This document shows positions 22,961-33,699 of a stretch of 64,000 nucleotides of DNA, piece by piece; position 1 is the stretch's first letter, and the number at the start of each line of letters is the position of its first letter. Origin of the DNA: Gracilaria vermiculophylla (lineage: Eukaryota > Rhodophyta > Florideophyceae > Gracilariales > Gracilariaceae). The notes under the pieces are model-generated. The model did no database searches. It was not told the DNA's origin and saw only the letters and a list, made by a program, of their open reading frames with translations. The position numbers and the translations under genes are program-made. The DNA is taken from NCBI GenBank assembly GCA_019155205.2, contig JAHNZQ020003148.1, forward strand, positions 114,469 to 178,468, in the 5' to 3' direction.

Positions 22961-23029
22961 GGTGGCTCTATTAGTCTCCTCTTCAAATTGTGAAAGGCTT
23001 CAAACTCGTCGTCTGTCAAGAGACCTAAT

Positions 23030-23790
23030 TGTGTTGGTTTATCTTTCGCCAAAAGGCGATTTAACGGCAGCGCAATGCGAAAGAAGTTCGGGACCGACCT
23101 TCAAAAGGCATTGCACAACCCCAGAAAGGAGCAGAGCTCCGTCTGGTTTGTTTGGAAGTTGAAGCACGTACTTCACATGCATAAAGTGCTGCCCCACTTT
23201 GTGGAAGTATATTATGACATCGTGACTATAAACCAGAGCGTAATCTTATCTGACCTACGACAGCATTATGTCCACCGCTCGTTGGAACGTAGTGGGTGCA
23301 TTCTTCAATCCAAATGGCATCTCTACGAATCTAAAAATTCCACAGTGCGAGAGAAAAGTTGTCTTATACTTATCGAATTCATCCATCTCAATCTACCAGT
23401 AGCCGTTGCTTACATCCAGCGTGAAGAAAATAAAAACGACACCGAAAAAGTCAATACATTCAGCCATATGTGATATCGGGTACGAATCGAGTACTATTAT
23501 CTCGTTGAGGCGTATATGGTCAATGCAGAACCTCAAGGAGCCATTTTTATTCTTGTAAAGCACCACCAGGCAGGCCGATTCTGAAATGAAGGGCTCGAAA
23601 ACGCCCTTGTTTTGCATCTGGTGGACCTCATCGCTTTCGAAATCGAACGTATGGGGCGCCGCCCTCCTCGGAAGTTGGTATACCAGTTTTGCATCAGGTG
23701 TGAGCTGGATCCGCTGCTTGGCCACACTAACGTGACCCAGGCGACCGTATGAAATGTCCTGAAAACCGGATAGCATCTCCACTATCCTTT
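23030..23790 (-). pseudogene. Reverse transcriptase, family A, broken
   Basis: The frame 23,782-23,393 carries the N-terminal half: MLSGFQDISYGRLGHVSV, HRIQLTP-type lead-in, FDFESDEVHQM, SLRFCIDHIRLNE and FTLDVSNGYW with the first catalytic aspartate. The following palm box reads Y-S-H-D instead of Y-V-D-D. Compared with the plus-strand copy, roughly 150 bp are missing just after this box (around 23,155), removing the thumb and the YLGH segment. Non-functional. Confidence 0.75.
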
Positions 23791-24673
23791 GGAAATACTC
23801 TTCGAAATCTTCGAAAATTTGGAGCTTCTACTGCCAAGTGGCAGGCTTCTCTTTCTCTGGAGTCGTCAATGCCGCTTTTGGGCGTAGGGTTGGCATATAA
23901 TCGTGTTCATTTCGGCCTCCCATACGATGAAAATGAGCCAGTCCAGCAGGAGCTGCTCATACCAATCCGACAACAGATCCTTTCTGGAACCGTAAAGGCA
24001 ACTCCTTCAGGTTAGCATGAACAACAATGAAGGGACGTTTTGGCACTATTACCACACCGCCACTCGCAATCATGTAATCCTGCTTCGTCATAAGATGTGA
24101 ACTTCCCTGTAGGAATGAAATTCCAGATGCAAAGGTCCCCAACTAAACATCTGCCTCACTCTTCCTGGGTATTTCGATACTATTCGCCACCTGGAGCTTA
24201 TTGGACTTCGTGTCTCTTCTAAGAATACCCACGTGACGCGCATTGCCGTTCGGTCCCAGAGATGCAGACACGATGCCTGCAGGTGCGGCGTGGTGAAACT
24301 TCACCTTCCGCAGGCGTGTGAATATTGCACGTACATACAGATCCACAAAGAAATTGCCCAATTTGCATTTTGCTGCCAAGATGGTCACCACTAAGAACCA
24401 CATCCTGAACTGTAGGGAGCCCAGCCGGTGATATAAGTGTAGTGCTCCAGGGATGCTCAATGCTCGACGCGACGCGTCGCGTACAAATTACCACACCGGA
24501 AGATTTTCGTGCACAACTTCTGTGAGTCCTCCGTTTTGGTCATTCTCGTACCCTGCCTTATAGGAGGTGAATTCAGCATCCGAGTCTGCGATTACCTCAT
24601 CCGTTGCGAACATTTTATGGAGGAAATTTTACCACCTCCGGGTACGTCGTCAAGATCTCCGTTTTAGGATCAT

Positions 24674-24982
24674 CTACAATGGTGCTGGATCATCTACAAT
24701 GGTGCTCTTCCCGGTAGGGCTCGACTGCACCAGCGAGTCCACTTGACCTGTGACGTAAAACTGAAAGCGCCAGACGGTGGCACCTGTACGCATACTATTG
24801 CTATTACACGCCGAACGGAAGCGTGTTCGAAAACTCAACACCGAGACGGGGCCTTCGCCTGAAAAGAAGTGCCTCTTCACCTGGATATCTATGCGGCGCT
24901 GGATTTTTGTAAGAGGTGTAGCGACCGACGAATCGTAAAGAGTGAAGCGATCATTCAACCGATAGGTGTCATAATCCACCAC
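24674..24982 (-). pseudogene. Gag capsid part, family A
   Basis: Starts VDYDTYRLNDRFTLYD and continues with LTKIQRRIDIQVKRHFFSGE and VSVLSFRTRFRSACN. It is collinear with 30,766-31,010 of the plus-strand element (VDYDTYRLNYRSTLYD). This is the helical capsid region of Gag. The frame is lost after about 100 residues, whereas the plus-strand copy runs for 160. Confidence 0.7.
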
Positions 24983-25732
24983 TTTGGCAAAGAGCTCGTT
25001 ACGTGGGACGACCTCCTTGAACCTTCTGCTTTTCTCCTTAGTATGATTACTGTCCTGCCTGCCAGCTGGAGCAGTTAACGGGTTCAGAGTCTGAGACTCT
25101 CCTCAAATCGGTGTCTCGCTTTCTGCTTTTCTTCCTCCATTTCTTTTGGCTTCTTTCCTATGGATTGCCGGGGTTCCTGAAGATACGCCCGCTATTGCGA
25201 CTCACCCGAGGGGTATCTTGTCCTTCTCTCCTGGCAGAAGTACTTCGAAACCGATATCCTGTCCTCCTCCGTAAGCGACAATTTCAGACAGTTTATAGCA
25301 ATGTGATTGAGGTGTTACCGTTTCCCTACCACAATAACCTTTCCTCTTCTGGCGTAAAATGCGGAATTATCCTGTCGTTCTCTACTCGGGGCCTGATAGT
25401 GTATTGATAGAGGAAACTTTCTCCAGTAAGAAAGAGTAACTTTGAAACGCCGCTGTGGGGAGCAGCTGCACGGCTTGGGACGAAACCTCCGCACAAATTA
25501 CATCTGAGATCACCTCGGAGAAGGGGTCTGAATCCAGCTAAGCATCGTCAGCACGGTGAGCACTTTGCAATGCGATATCCTCTACGTGGGCGTGGCGGCG
25601 CGCTTCAAAATGTGCCTCAACACCTGCAGTATTTTTTTCGACTACCTCATGTGATAATCAATCCGTTAAGCGCGGGGCCAGTGACTCTGACTCTAGGAGG
25701 GAGTTATCCTCCGGCTGTTCCCGTCCCTGCAG

Positions 25733-26047
25733 CTACTGAGGTGGCGACTGCGATGCCGTGTGCGGTTCTTCAACCTCCAGGGCGGCGTTATCCAGAAATG
25801 TTGCTGGGGGTTTTGCTTCCCTCCGATCATGCACTCTCTTAAGGCGACTTCCGAAACGCTCCATAGAGGAGCCAGGATTTTTAAGGAGACTTTCAGGGTC
25901 CTCCAGTCTCACGGCCATCTCCCGAGCAGCGCTGCACGTGCTGCGCCCACCGACGGAGTTGGTCGCATGAGGTTCCTGTAGACGGGTTTTGAATAAGGGG
26001 TTCTGAGGGGTCCATATAAGAGTATGTTGGGGGTGATTTCTTTCCAC
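25733..26047 (-). pseudogene. Gag N-terminal part, family A
   Basis: Contains HATNSVGGRSTCSA, LEDPESLLKNPGSS and FGSRLKRVHDRREAKPP, matching 29,780-30,020 of the plus-strand copy with about 70-80% identical residues by eye. The frame starts upstream of the plus copy's ATG and is offset by small indels there. The function of this Gag segment is unknown to me; it precedes the capsid region by about 700 bases in both copies. Confidence 0.7.
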
Positions 26048-26146
26048 TTCCGAATACTCTTAAAGAAGAATTCATCTGTTGTGTTTCGATCTTTGCAAAT
26101 TGGAATCGCTGTTCAGTCGTGACTTTTTCGTGTTCTTTACAAATCT

Positions 26147-26160
26147 GACCTATTAAGTCG
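26147..26160 (-). other. Leader motif next to LTR A (possible PBS)
   Basis: Minus-strand cgacttaataggtc lies about 10 bases inside the 5' LTR. The same motif follows the LTRs at 29,593 (cgacttagaaggtcac) and 51,679 (cgacttagaaagatcac). The position suits a primer binding or packaging signal. Confidence 0.45.
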
Positions 26161-26170
26161 GGAGGCCATT

Positions 26171-26687
26171 TGTGGTACCGTCAGTTCTCCTTTCGAGATA
26201 GTGGGGCACAACGTCCGTTAGGGGTTTTAGACGATTCCAAAGACGCGAGTTCTTAAAGGTGGTTCCCGGTACTGGCTTTCATGAGCCGGGGGAATTCTGA
26301 AAGGGGGTCCGTAAAAACCACGCGTAGAAGGGGGATCACGAGGCGGATAATGCTCCTAAAGGCGCTGCTACGAGGCGACCTGGGGATGGGCGGCTTGGAA
26401 ACGTAAGGATGTTCGACGAGAGTCTCCAACCGCAAAAAATAGACGTATACACAAGGTTGCTTGGTTTACTTCCCCAGAGGTGGAGCTTGATCGGCAGATT
26501 AAGTTTCACCCCGGGAGCCTGTCTCGGCAGATCTCATTACTGTAGAAATTACCTGCCCAAATTAACTAAAATAAATATGAATTCTACCGTTCACAACGGG
26601 TATTGTAGTGCACGTGGGCCGAATTATGCACCGTGTGGCTCAATAAAATTCGAGCCCTCCTTAGGAATATCCCGTCGTAAAGCCACA
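26171..26687 (-). repeat. LTR family A, 5' LTR of minus-strand element
   Basis: 517 bp, TG...CA in minus orientation (tgtggctttacgacggga to ctgacggtaccaca). It aligns over its full length with the other two A LTRs. A leader motif and gag follow on the minus strand, so this is the 5' LTR. Confidence 0.8.
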
Positions 26688-28497
26688 CCACCTTATCACC
26701 TTAGGATCCACTGTAATAAATAAGGGTCCTATAGGGGAGATTCCATTTCTGAGCGTATTAAACAAGTTCGTAAGTCTATATCTGGAACCATCTACGACAT
26801 AAAAAACTTGGCACAGTTTCAAATTATTGCATGAGACCTGCTGTTTTTGGGAACTTTAACAACGCTAACGAATACTGCGCGTATGGAAAACCGAACTCTT
26901 TGGGGGGAGCTTCTTTCTCAACGTATAACATCAATCGTTTTAAAGCTGACGACTTCGAGCGTCATTCAGAGCTATTTTTTCTTTTCTTGTTCTTATAGAT
27001 ACGATGTGCAGAAATATATAATTGTTCTGGAAACTTTATAGAACAGCTTGGAAATGTTAATTTCACTTTCATTTGCAATGAACGCGTCAATTTAATTTTA
27101 GCGATCTGCGCAATAATGAGTGGTATTTCTTGGCTGGCCTGCTCAGCTGCTAAAAACGCAGCCATCGGGATGCCCGGGACTCCTTCCAGCCGTGCGCTCA
27201 AAAAATGGTTACAAAACACATACATGTCCTCAGGCGTCTAAAAAAACCAATCACTCGATGGGTTTGCGCGCCATATACACCCATAGCGCTCGGGATCCGT
27301 CGACTCCATCTAGTGTTTGTATTGAAGTTAACATTTAAATGCCATTACCGTTCGATCTATTGCGCGACTGAACGGGCATGAACGCCCTTTTTCACCGCCT
27401 GGTGTCAGCGCAACCTCCGCTTGAAACCTCTATAGTCTTCCCACCCGATTTCCTGGCGTAATAGAGCGTAAAACAATGGTATTGGCGGCGGCATAGGCGT
27501 GGGTTGGTACTCTTCTTAAAGGCTAGTCACTTTTTCACTTAACAGTTTCGGTATTCACTCTTATATCTATATGATTAAAGATTCTTAAATTTCTTTTGTG
27601 CTTCTTTTGTTCTGTTCTCCTTCCCTTCTGCTATTGTCTTCTATTTAATGATTGCGATAAATATACCCTATTTTCTTTTCAGAATAGCTGTAGCAGAGAA
27701 AGGTTAAACACACCAACTGGCGGGCACGGGTTCTGACTGCGTCCACACTTGAGGAGGACGTGGTGCGAGTTATTTAGCGGGGGTTCTAATTTATTTTGTG
27801 AGGGATCTTATCTATTCGGTGGGACACAGTGATGAACATTGTTTGTGGTGTAATCATTTTCCACGATGATTTCGACAAGCACCATGACAATTTTGAGTTC
27901 CGGTTGGTCACTTGCGTTAGACGCCCCATGGCATACGTGAGGACGTTCCACTAAATGCGAGGGATTTCTTTTCGTCGTTATCATCAATAGCCTCCTGTAG
28001 GAGGCAAATTTCACGATCGTAAAAGTACACCCAGTAGCCAGCAGAATTGATACGAATGGCATCATAGTCTAAGACAGCCCCCATACTTGAATAATTCTCA
28101 AGATGTCTACGGGGGCGCCACTCAGTCCCCCTGTGAATGCAGAAAATCGGTGAACATTCTCAAACAACTATCCCGTAAGGCGAAGTTCCTTTTCAGTTTT
28201 GCTGCGCTCCACAACTGACCCTCAAGCCTTGAGCCAGTTGGAATCGATTTCAGGTTCTTCCAGTGTTTTCTCCATGGCCTGAAACTTTGTTATTGCGGGA
28301 TGGTTTTTCATTTTCTTCCAGCTAGATAAAGCAAGATACTGACGTCATTTTTGTATAGTTTCAAACGTGGTTTCGATGCCGTTCACTCTAGCCTTACTTC
28401 TTTTCGCCGCACTAGATATTCGCCTGCCAAAGAAGTGCAAAGAACTCTTTCGATAAAAAGAGAGACATAAAACAGTGGCAGCACGCCTCCGAAGTGC
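26688..28497. other. No recognised gene
   Basis: Small frames at 26,847-27,041 (plus), 27,225-26,962 (minus) and 28,065-27,808 (minus) were inspected. The last region also reads, in another minus frame, as AGYWVYFYDREICLLQEA, which could be transposon-derived, but I cannot assign it. Confidence 0.35.
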
Positions 28498-28730
28498 AAC
28501 AGTGTTTCATTAGATGAAGAGCAACTGAACGCGTCTGAAATTGAAATTGGGTGTACAGTACTATGGAATTCTAATTTGGCTCATGGTAAGAGTCGTGAAA
28601 GTATCACAAAAGCTATATATAAGCGTGCTGGAAGAGAAAGGAGCACAGAAGAAGGAGGATATCGAACTGTCAGAGAGAAAAGTTTTCTACCCATCTCAGG
28701 GAGTCTACTACCCTTGTTGCACCGATGGCA
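28498..28730 (+). repeat. Family D repeat, plus copy
   Basis: Similar to the reverse complement of 49,328-49,557: shared atgaagagcaactgaacgcg, gtcgtgaaagtatca, taagcgtgctggaagagaaa and gtcagagag blocks. The plus copy runs directly into a gag frame, so it is the leader or LTR end of an element of type D. Confidence 0.7.
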
Positions 28731-29035
28731 CCGCTGCAATGGAAGCTCAGAATCTCCCTGTGTCAATCAACCTCAAGCCCAATATAGCGTCATGCTTCAG
28801 TAGAAAGCGCGATTTTCTCGTTGTCAACACTTGGCTCTACAAAATGGAGCAGTACTTTGTTTTAATTCAAGTTGCAAATGCCAACGTGATGCTTTCCGAT
28901 GACACTCGCATATCTTTTGCTACAGTAATTTTAACTGGTACAGCAGCAATTTGGTGGTATACGGTTCTGAAGGCGAATAAAGTCCCACAGTCACGGGATG
29001 GCTTTGTTCCAGCAATCAGACGTGAATTTATGTAG
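28541..29035 (+). pseudogene. Gag of a fourth retroelement (type D), truncated
   Basis: An uninterrupted frame of 164 codons. From about residue 90 it shows a Gypsy/retrotransposon Gag capsid pattern: FLVVNTWLYKMEQYFVL, TRISFATVILTGTAAIWWYT and FVPAIRREFM. The L-x-G-x-A-x-x-W-W motif is characteristic. The N-terminal part corresponds to the repeat leader and may not be coding. The frame ends where LTR A begins at about 29,040-29,061, so the rest of the element was displaced. It is not seen before the gap at 34,530. Confidence 0.65.
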
Positions 29036-29060
29036 TACAGTGGCTCCTAAGGAAATAGGG

Positions 29061-29582
29061 TGGTACGGCCTTGTGGTATAATATTCCTAAGGAGGGCTCG
29101 TATTTTATTAGCTGGGCCACGTGGTGCATAATCCCGCCCACGTGCGCTACATTATCCTTGAGGAACTGAAGAATTATTATTTATTTTAGTTAATTTATGC
29201 AGGTAATTAGTACAGTAGCGAGACCTGCCGAGGCGGGCTCCAGGCTTGATACTTAATATGCCGGTTGAGCTCCACATCTGGGGAAGTAAAGACAAGCACC
29301 CTTGAGTCTTCATCTACTTTTCCGGTTGGATTCTCTCGTCGATCAACGCAGCTTTCTAAGCCATCAATCCCCAGGTCGCATCATAGCAGCGCCTGTAGGA
29401 ACATTGTCCACTCAATGAACCTCCCCCTTCTTGGTGTTTTGCGGATCCCCTTTCAGAATTCCCCCGGCTCGCGACAGCGGATACCGGAGAACACCTTTAG
29501 GAATACGCGCCTTTGGAGTCAACAAAAACTCCTAACGGACGTTGTGCTTTACTACCTCGAGAGGTGGGCTGACAGTACCACA
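29061..29582 (+). repeat. LTR family A, 5' LTR of plus-strand element
   Basis: About 522 bp from tggtacggcc to gacagtaccaca. It aligns with both minus-strand A LTRs and, at its 3' end, with 1-123. Leader motif and gag follow. Confidence 0.8.
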
Positions 29583-29592
29583 ACAGATCTTT

Positions 29593-29608
29593 CGACTTAG
29601 AAGGTCAC
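29593..29608 (+). other. Leader motif after LTR A (possible PBS)
   Basis: cgacttagaaggtcac lies 10 bases after the LTR end. The same motif lies at the same place after LTR A at 26.1 kb (minus) and LTR B at 51.7 kb. A primer tRNA could not be named. Confidence 0.45.
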
Positions 29609-29736
29609 AGTTCCTAAATGATTTGCACAAGTCGCAGCAGAACCGTGTTCTAGTTCGCGCCGACCAGCCCCCAACAGTGGATTCTTCCTCAAGGTGATTC
29701 GGAAGTGGAAGCAAATCACCCCCGACCTACTCCTCT

Positions 29737-30279
29737 ATGGACCCCTCAAAACCCCCAATGGAAACCCTCTTACAGGATCCTCACGCAACTGATTCCGTCG
29801 GTGGGCGCAGCACGCGCAGCGCTCCTCAGAAGATGGCCATTACACTGGAGGACCCTGAAAGTCTCCTTCGTAATCCTGGCTCCTCTGTGGAGCGTTTCAG
29901 GAATCGCCTTAGGAGAATGCATGATCGGAGGCAAGCGGAATCCCCCGCGACAGCTCTGGAGAACGCCGACGTGGGGGTTGAAGAACCGTACACGGCATCG
30001 CAGCTGCCACTTCAGGAGCTGCAGGGACGGGAACACCCGGAGGCTAACTTCCTCCTAGAGTCGCTGGCCCCGCGCCTTACGGATTGGCTCTCCCAAGAGC
30101 TGGTCGAAGGAATATCTGCATGTGTCAAAGCCAACTTCGGAAGGCGCCGCCACATCCTTGTGGAGGAAATCTCGGGGGAGACCGCTAACCGTGCTGTGGA
30201 TGCTTTGCAGGATTCCGATCCCATCCTTGAGGTGATCTCAGATGTTATCCGTGCAGAGGTTTGCTCCCAAACCGCGTAG
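29737..30279 (+). pseudogene. Gag N-terminal part, family A
   Basis: 180 codons opening with an ATG. Contains HATDSVGGRSTRSA, LEDPESLLRNPGSS, RRMHDRRQAESPA and LTDWLSQELVEGISACVKAN, and ends with a TAG that interrupts the longer gag frame. The middle is predicted helical. The matching part of the minus-strand copy is at 26,047-25,733. I know no named domain for this segment. Confidence 0.65.
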
Positions 30280-30348
30280 CTGCTCCCCGCAGCGGCGTTT
30301 CAAAGTTATTCTTCCGTACAGGAGAGGTTCCCTCTATCCATACCTAAG

Positions 30349-30675
30349 GTGACCCCGGGCAGAGAAGGACAGGATACTGCCGTGAAAAAGCAGGACCACC
30401 TCAGGAATCTTGCTTTGCACCGTCTCGACCTGAGGCCGCGCGGAGGAGGCAGGATACTAGTCGCGAAGAAGTCCACCAAAGAGCAAAGAAGAGAAAGACA
30501 GGATACTCTTCGGGTGGATCGAGATAACGGGGGTATCGTCAGCAACCCAGACCACCTTAAGGAAAGACGACGAAAGAAACAGAGGGAGAAAAAAAGAAAG
30601 CGAGAAAAAAAGAAAGCGAGAAAAAAAGAAAGCGAGAAATCGATTCGAAGAGAAGCTCAGACTCCGAATCCGTGA
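30349..30675 (+). pseudogene. Gag basic linker, lysine/arginine/glutamate-rich
   Basis: Same frame as the flanking gag parts. About 108 codons, strongly charged, ending in a K/R/E run encoded by three perfect 16-bp tandem copies (30,586-30,633). It separates the N-terminal and capsid parts of Gag and is probably disordered and nucleic-acid binding. The TGA at 30,673 looks like a CGA-to-TGA change. Confidence 0.55.
30586..30633 (+). repeat. 16-bp tandem repeat, three copies
   Basis: gagaaaaaaagaaagc is repeated perfectly at 30,586-30,601, 30,602-30,617 and 30,618-30,633. Because 16 is not a multiple of three, each copy is read in a different frame, but three copies (48 bp) keep the overall frame and all give charged residues. 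Confidence 0.85.
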
Positions 30676-30765
30676 ACAGTTCCAGCTCGAAAGACAGTAA
30701 ACCTCCCAAGGACAAGAGCAGAAGGGTCAGCAAAGGTCATCCCGCTCAACGACCTCTTCTCCAAA

Positions 30766-31245
30766 GTGGTGGATTATGACACCTACAGGTTGAATTATCG
30801 CTCCACACTCTACGATGCGTCGGTCTCTAAACAACTGACGAAGATGCAGCGCCGTATGTATATTCAAATGAAGAAGCACTCCCTCTCAGGCGAAGACCCC
30901 ATCTCGGTGTTGAATTTTCTTACGCGCTTCCGTTCGGCGTGTAACACCAATGGTGTCCATGATGGTGTCGCCGTATGGTTTTTTCAATTCTACGTCACAG
31001 GTCAAGCGCACTCGCTGGTGCAGCCACGCCTCACGGTGGAGAGCACCATTATGTATGATCCTGGAACGGAGATCTTGACGACGTACCCGGAGGTAGTCAA
31101 TTTCCTCCTTAAAAGGTACGCCACGGACGAGGTGATAGCCGATGCTGACGCTGAAGTCACCTCCTCTAGGCAGAACACCGGAATGACCGAGACGGAGTTC
31201 TCACAGAAGCTGTGGACGAAAGCTCTGCGGTGTGGAAATGTGTAG
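30766..31245 (+). pseudogene. Gag capsid part, family A
   Basis: 160 codons: VDYDTYRLNYRSTLYD, LTKMQRRMYIQMKKHSLSGE, ISVLNFLTRFRSACN, YVTGQAHSLVQPRL, VVNFLLKRYATDEVIADADA and MTETEFSQKLWTKALRCGNV. The layout (GEDPI-VL-FL-RF) is shared with the family B gag at 62,300-62,430, which shows that families A and B are related chromoviruses. A TAG ends this piece, and the frame continues at 31,258. Confidence 0.75.
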
Positions 31246-31257
31246 TCCAAACGGCAG

Positions 31258-32160
31258 TTGAAGTCGTTGTTTGTCGAGGGATTCCTTCACTCAATACGCG
31301 CGAGGGTGTGTAAACACCGGAAGACGCACCCAAAGACCACCTACACGGAGCTAGCGCGTTTTGCGGTATCCTACGGGGATACCCACCGTGCCGCTCGCCA
31401 CAGTCATGCTCCACTTTCGGACAAACGGGCCGCCTCAAGGACCCGTCGGGCATCCGCCCTGCCGTTGGACTCCAGCACCTCGGAGGAAGTCGACGAGCTC
31501 ACGCTTGTAGGAGAGCAAGAGGCCCTTGCCCTCACATACGCCTCCTCTCAGGGGTGCACCGTCTAGGATGAGGACGCCCTCGTCTTCCACTTCATACGCC
31601 TCGGCAGGATCTTACAGGAGCGTCCGATTTGCGAACCCTCGAGGCTACCCACCGCCTTGCAGGATATGCTCGTCACGAGAGCCCGTACACTCTACGACTC
31701 TCACCCCGGCAATGAGCGACGCCATCCTGCAGGAACGGAAAATAAACTTCCAGGACCTGAACGACACACCAATGGAGAGCAGGAGTTATAGAACCGCGTA
31801 TCATGACATCCGCTCCCCTCAAGGAAACTACGGTTACCGTGCTTCACCGGGAGTGCAGCCTGTCCAAGTGTGACTTGCACCCGCAACGCAGGTGCCGGTG
31901 TCCCAACCGGTTGCATCATAAGGGAACACGTCTCATCGCGATGCACAACCACAGCAGCTGTCCCCGCCTTGAAACCAGCCCCTCTTCCACCAAGAAAAAC
32001 CTCAGAGCCACGCGTAGAGGCTCCGCGCGGCTCTCTAACATCGAGCCTCAGCTCCACGGAGGTCGCCTTTAGGAAAGGGGAAGAGGCAGTCTGCTCCATA
32101 GAGGGGACGGAAAACCTTGCGGACCACGATGCATTCGCCACCACGGAGGCGGAAGTGACT
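31258..32160 (+). pseudogene. Gag-pol junction region
   Basis: 31,258-31,566 (frame 1) continues the capsid (FLHSIRARVCKHRKTH). 31,526-31,873 is open in another frame and reads more like coding sequence (SYRSVRFANPRGYPPPCRIC, LQERKINFQDLND). 31,870 onward is frame 1 again. A protease active site could not be found. The frame excursion could be a pair of compensating indels or a remnant of programmed frameshifting; sequence alone does not decide. Confidence 0.45.
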
Positions 32161-32169
32161 TCCTTGGCT

Positions 32170-33240
32170 CCAGAGGAAGAGAATCCTGCCATGTGGCGGG
32201 AGAAGCTCCAAATTGGTGATGATTTCGAAGGGTATCGCCATAAGATAGTGGAGATGCTATCCGCCTTTGAGGACATGTGGTCTGGTCGCCTGGCTCAGGT
32301 CAGCCTGGCCAAGCACAGGATTCAGCTCACAACGGATGCGAAGCTAATACATCAACTCCCGTGTAGGGCCTGACCCGATGCACGCGATTTTGAAAGCGAT
32401 GAGGTCCACCGGATGCTAGAGAAGGGCGTTATAGAGCCTTCCATTTCCAAATGGACCTCCCCGGTGGTGTTTGGAAAAAAGAAAGATGGATCCCTAAGGT
32501 TCTGTATTGACTACAGACTCCTCAACGAGGTGAAGGTATGCGATTCGTACCCGATACCCAGGATGGATGAATGTATCGACTCCTTAGGGGATGCGTCCGT
32601 TTTCTCCACGCTGGATACCAACAGCGGCTACTGGCAGATTGAGATGGACGACTTCGATAAGGATAAGACAACGTTCACCTCGCACTGTGGGATCTTCAGA
32701 TTCCTAAGGATACCATTTAGATTGAAGAATGCACCCGCTACGTTCCAATGAGCGGTGGACATTATCCTGTCAAAGGTGAAATGGCAGTACGCATTGGTGT
32801 ATATAAATGACGTCATCATATACTCCCGCAGCGTGTTCTAGCACTTCATTCATGTGAAGCACGTGCTCCAACTCCTAAAGGATGCTGGCTTCATCTTAAA
32901 GCTGGAGAAATGTTTCTTTTTCAAGTCGTCGGTGGATTACCTGGGGCACATTGTGCTTCCGGGCGGCCTACAGGTTTCCAGAAAAACTCAGGACGCCATC
33001 AAGGAAGCTCACCCTCCCACAAACCAGAAGGAGCTCCGTTCCTTCCTTGGGTTTCGTAACGCCTTCAGGAGGTTTGTACCAAATTTCTCTCGTATAGTGG
33101 CGCCGTTAAATCGCCTCTTGGAGAAAGACAGGCCGACGCAATTGGCTATCTTGACGGATGAAGAGTTTGAAGCCTTCGACACCCTGAAGAAGAGACTAAT
33201 AGAGCCACCAATCTTGGCACCTCCGAAGCGGCACGGCTGA
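32170..33240 (+). pseudogene. Reverse transcriptase and connection, family A
   Basis: One frame with stops only at 32,371 (TGA), 32,749 (TGA), 32,839 (TAG) and 33,238 (TGA). Motifs in order: EDMWSGRLAQVSLAKHRIQL, VIEPSISKWTSPVVFGKKKD, SLRFCIDYRLLNE, FSTLDTNSGYWQIEM with the first catalytic aspartate, FRLKNAPATFQ, VYINDVIIYS, VDYLGHIVLPGG, and ELRSFLGFRNAFRRFVPNFS of the connection. The Y-V/L-D-D box reads Y-I-N-D: one aspartate has become asparagine, which would abolish polymerase activity. The first premature stop lies in the lead-in; two of the four stops fall where the minus-strand copy still has a sense codon (CGA and CAG). Confidence 0.85.
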
Positions 33241-33663
33241 ATGGTGCTTGACACTGACGCCTGTAAATACCAGGTCAGATGTGCCGTCCTACAGGAGCAA
33301 CCGAAAGGTGGACTTCAACCCATCGGATATTGGAGTCGCAGCCTCACCCATACAGAACGCGATTATTCCACCTCGGAGCGCGAATTTCTCGCCATCGTGT
33401 GGGCGGTTTTGCCTTTACGCCCATATCTGGAAGGCGCGCACTTCACCTTCAGGACGGATCACGCACCACTGAAGTGGATACTGTCCTTGACGGATGCTTT
33501 TGGCCGCCTACAAAGGTGGAGGTTACGCCTTCTGGAGTTCGATTTTGACATCCTCTTCCCTCCTGGCATAAAACACCAGGCAGCGGATGCGCTCTCGCGA
33601 ATCTCCACCGACGGCGAAGACAAAACACCTTTGGGGGACACCATCCCGTCTCTGGTCATCTAG
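33241..33663 (+). pseudogene. RNase H, family A
   Basis: 140 codons in the same frame as the reverse transcriptase: MVLDTDACKYQVRCAVLQE with the first acidic residue, PIGYWSRSLTHTERDYSTSE, REFLAIVWAVLPLRPYLEG, FTFRTDHAPLKWILSL and HQAADALSRI. These are the standard Gypsy RNase H boxes, all recognisable with the D-E-D set apparently present. The TAG at 33,661 separates it from the integrase. Confidence 0.85.
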
Positions 33664-33699
33664 GACGCCGAAGGGAAAGAAAGATCCGATGGAGAATGT

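Larger units (their letters stand above)
20784..26687 (-). mobile_element. Family A Ty3/Gypsy chromovirus, minus strand, degenerate
   Basis: Read on the minus strand: 5' LTR (26,687-26,171), leader motif, gag, reverse transcriptase, RNase H, integrase, chromodomain and polypurine tract. It is the same family as the plus-strand element at 29.06-34.5 kb: the gag and pol nucleotides align throughout, but this copy has more frameshifts and a deletion of about 150 bp in the reverse transcriptase near 23,155. Confidence 0.8.

Noticed and set aside
31701..32276. A 191-codon minus-strand frame
   Set aside because: Shadow of the gag-pol junction of the plus-strand element; no domain.
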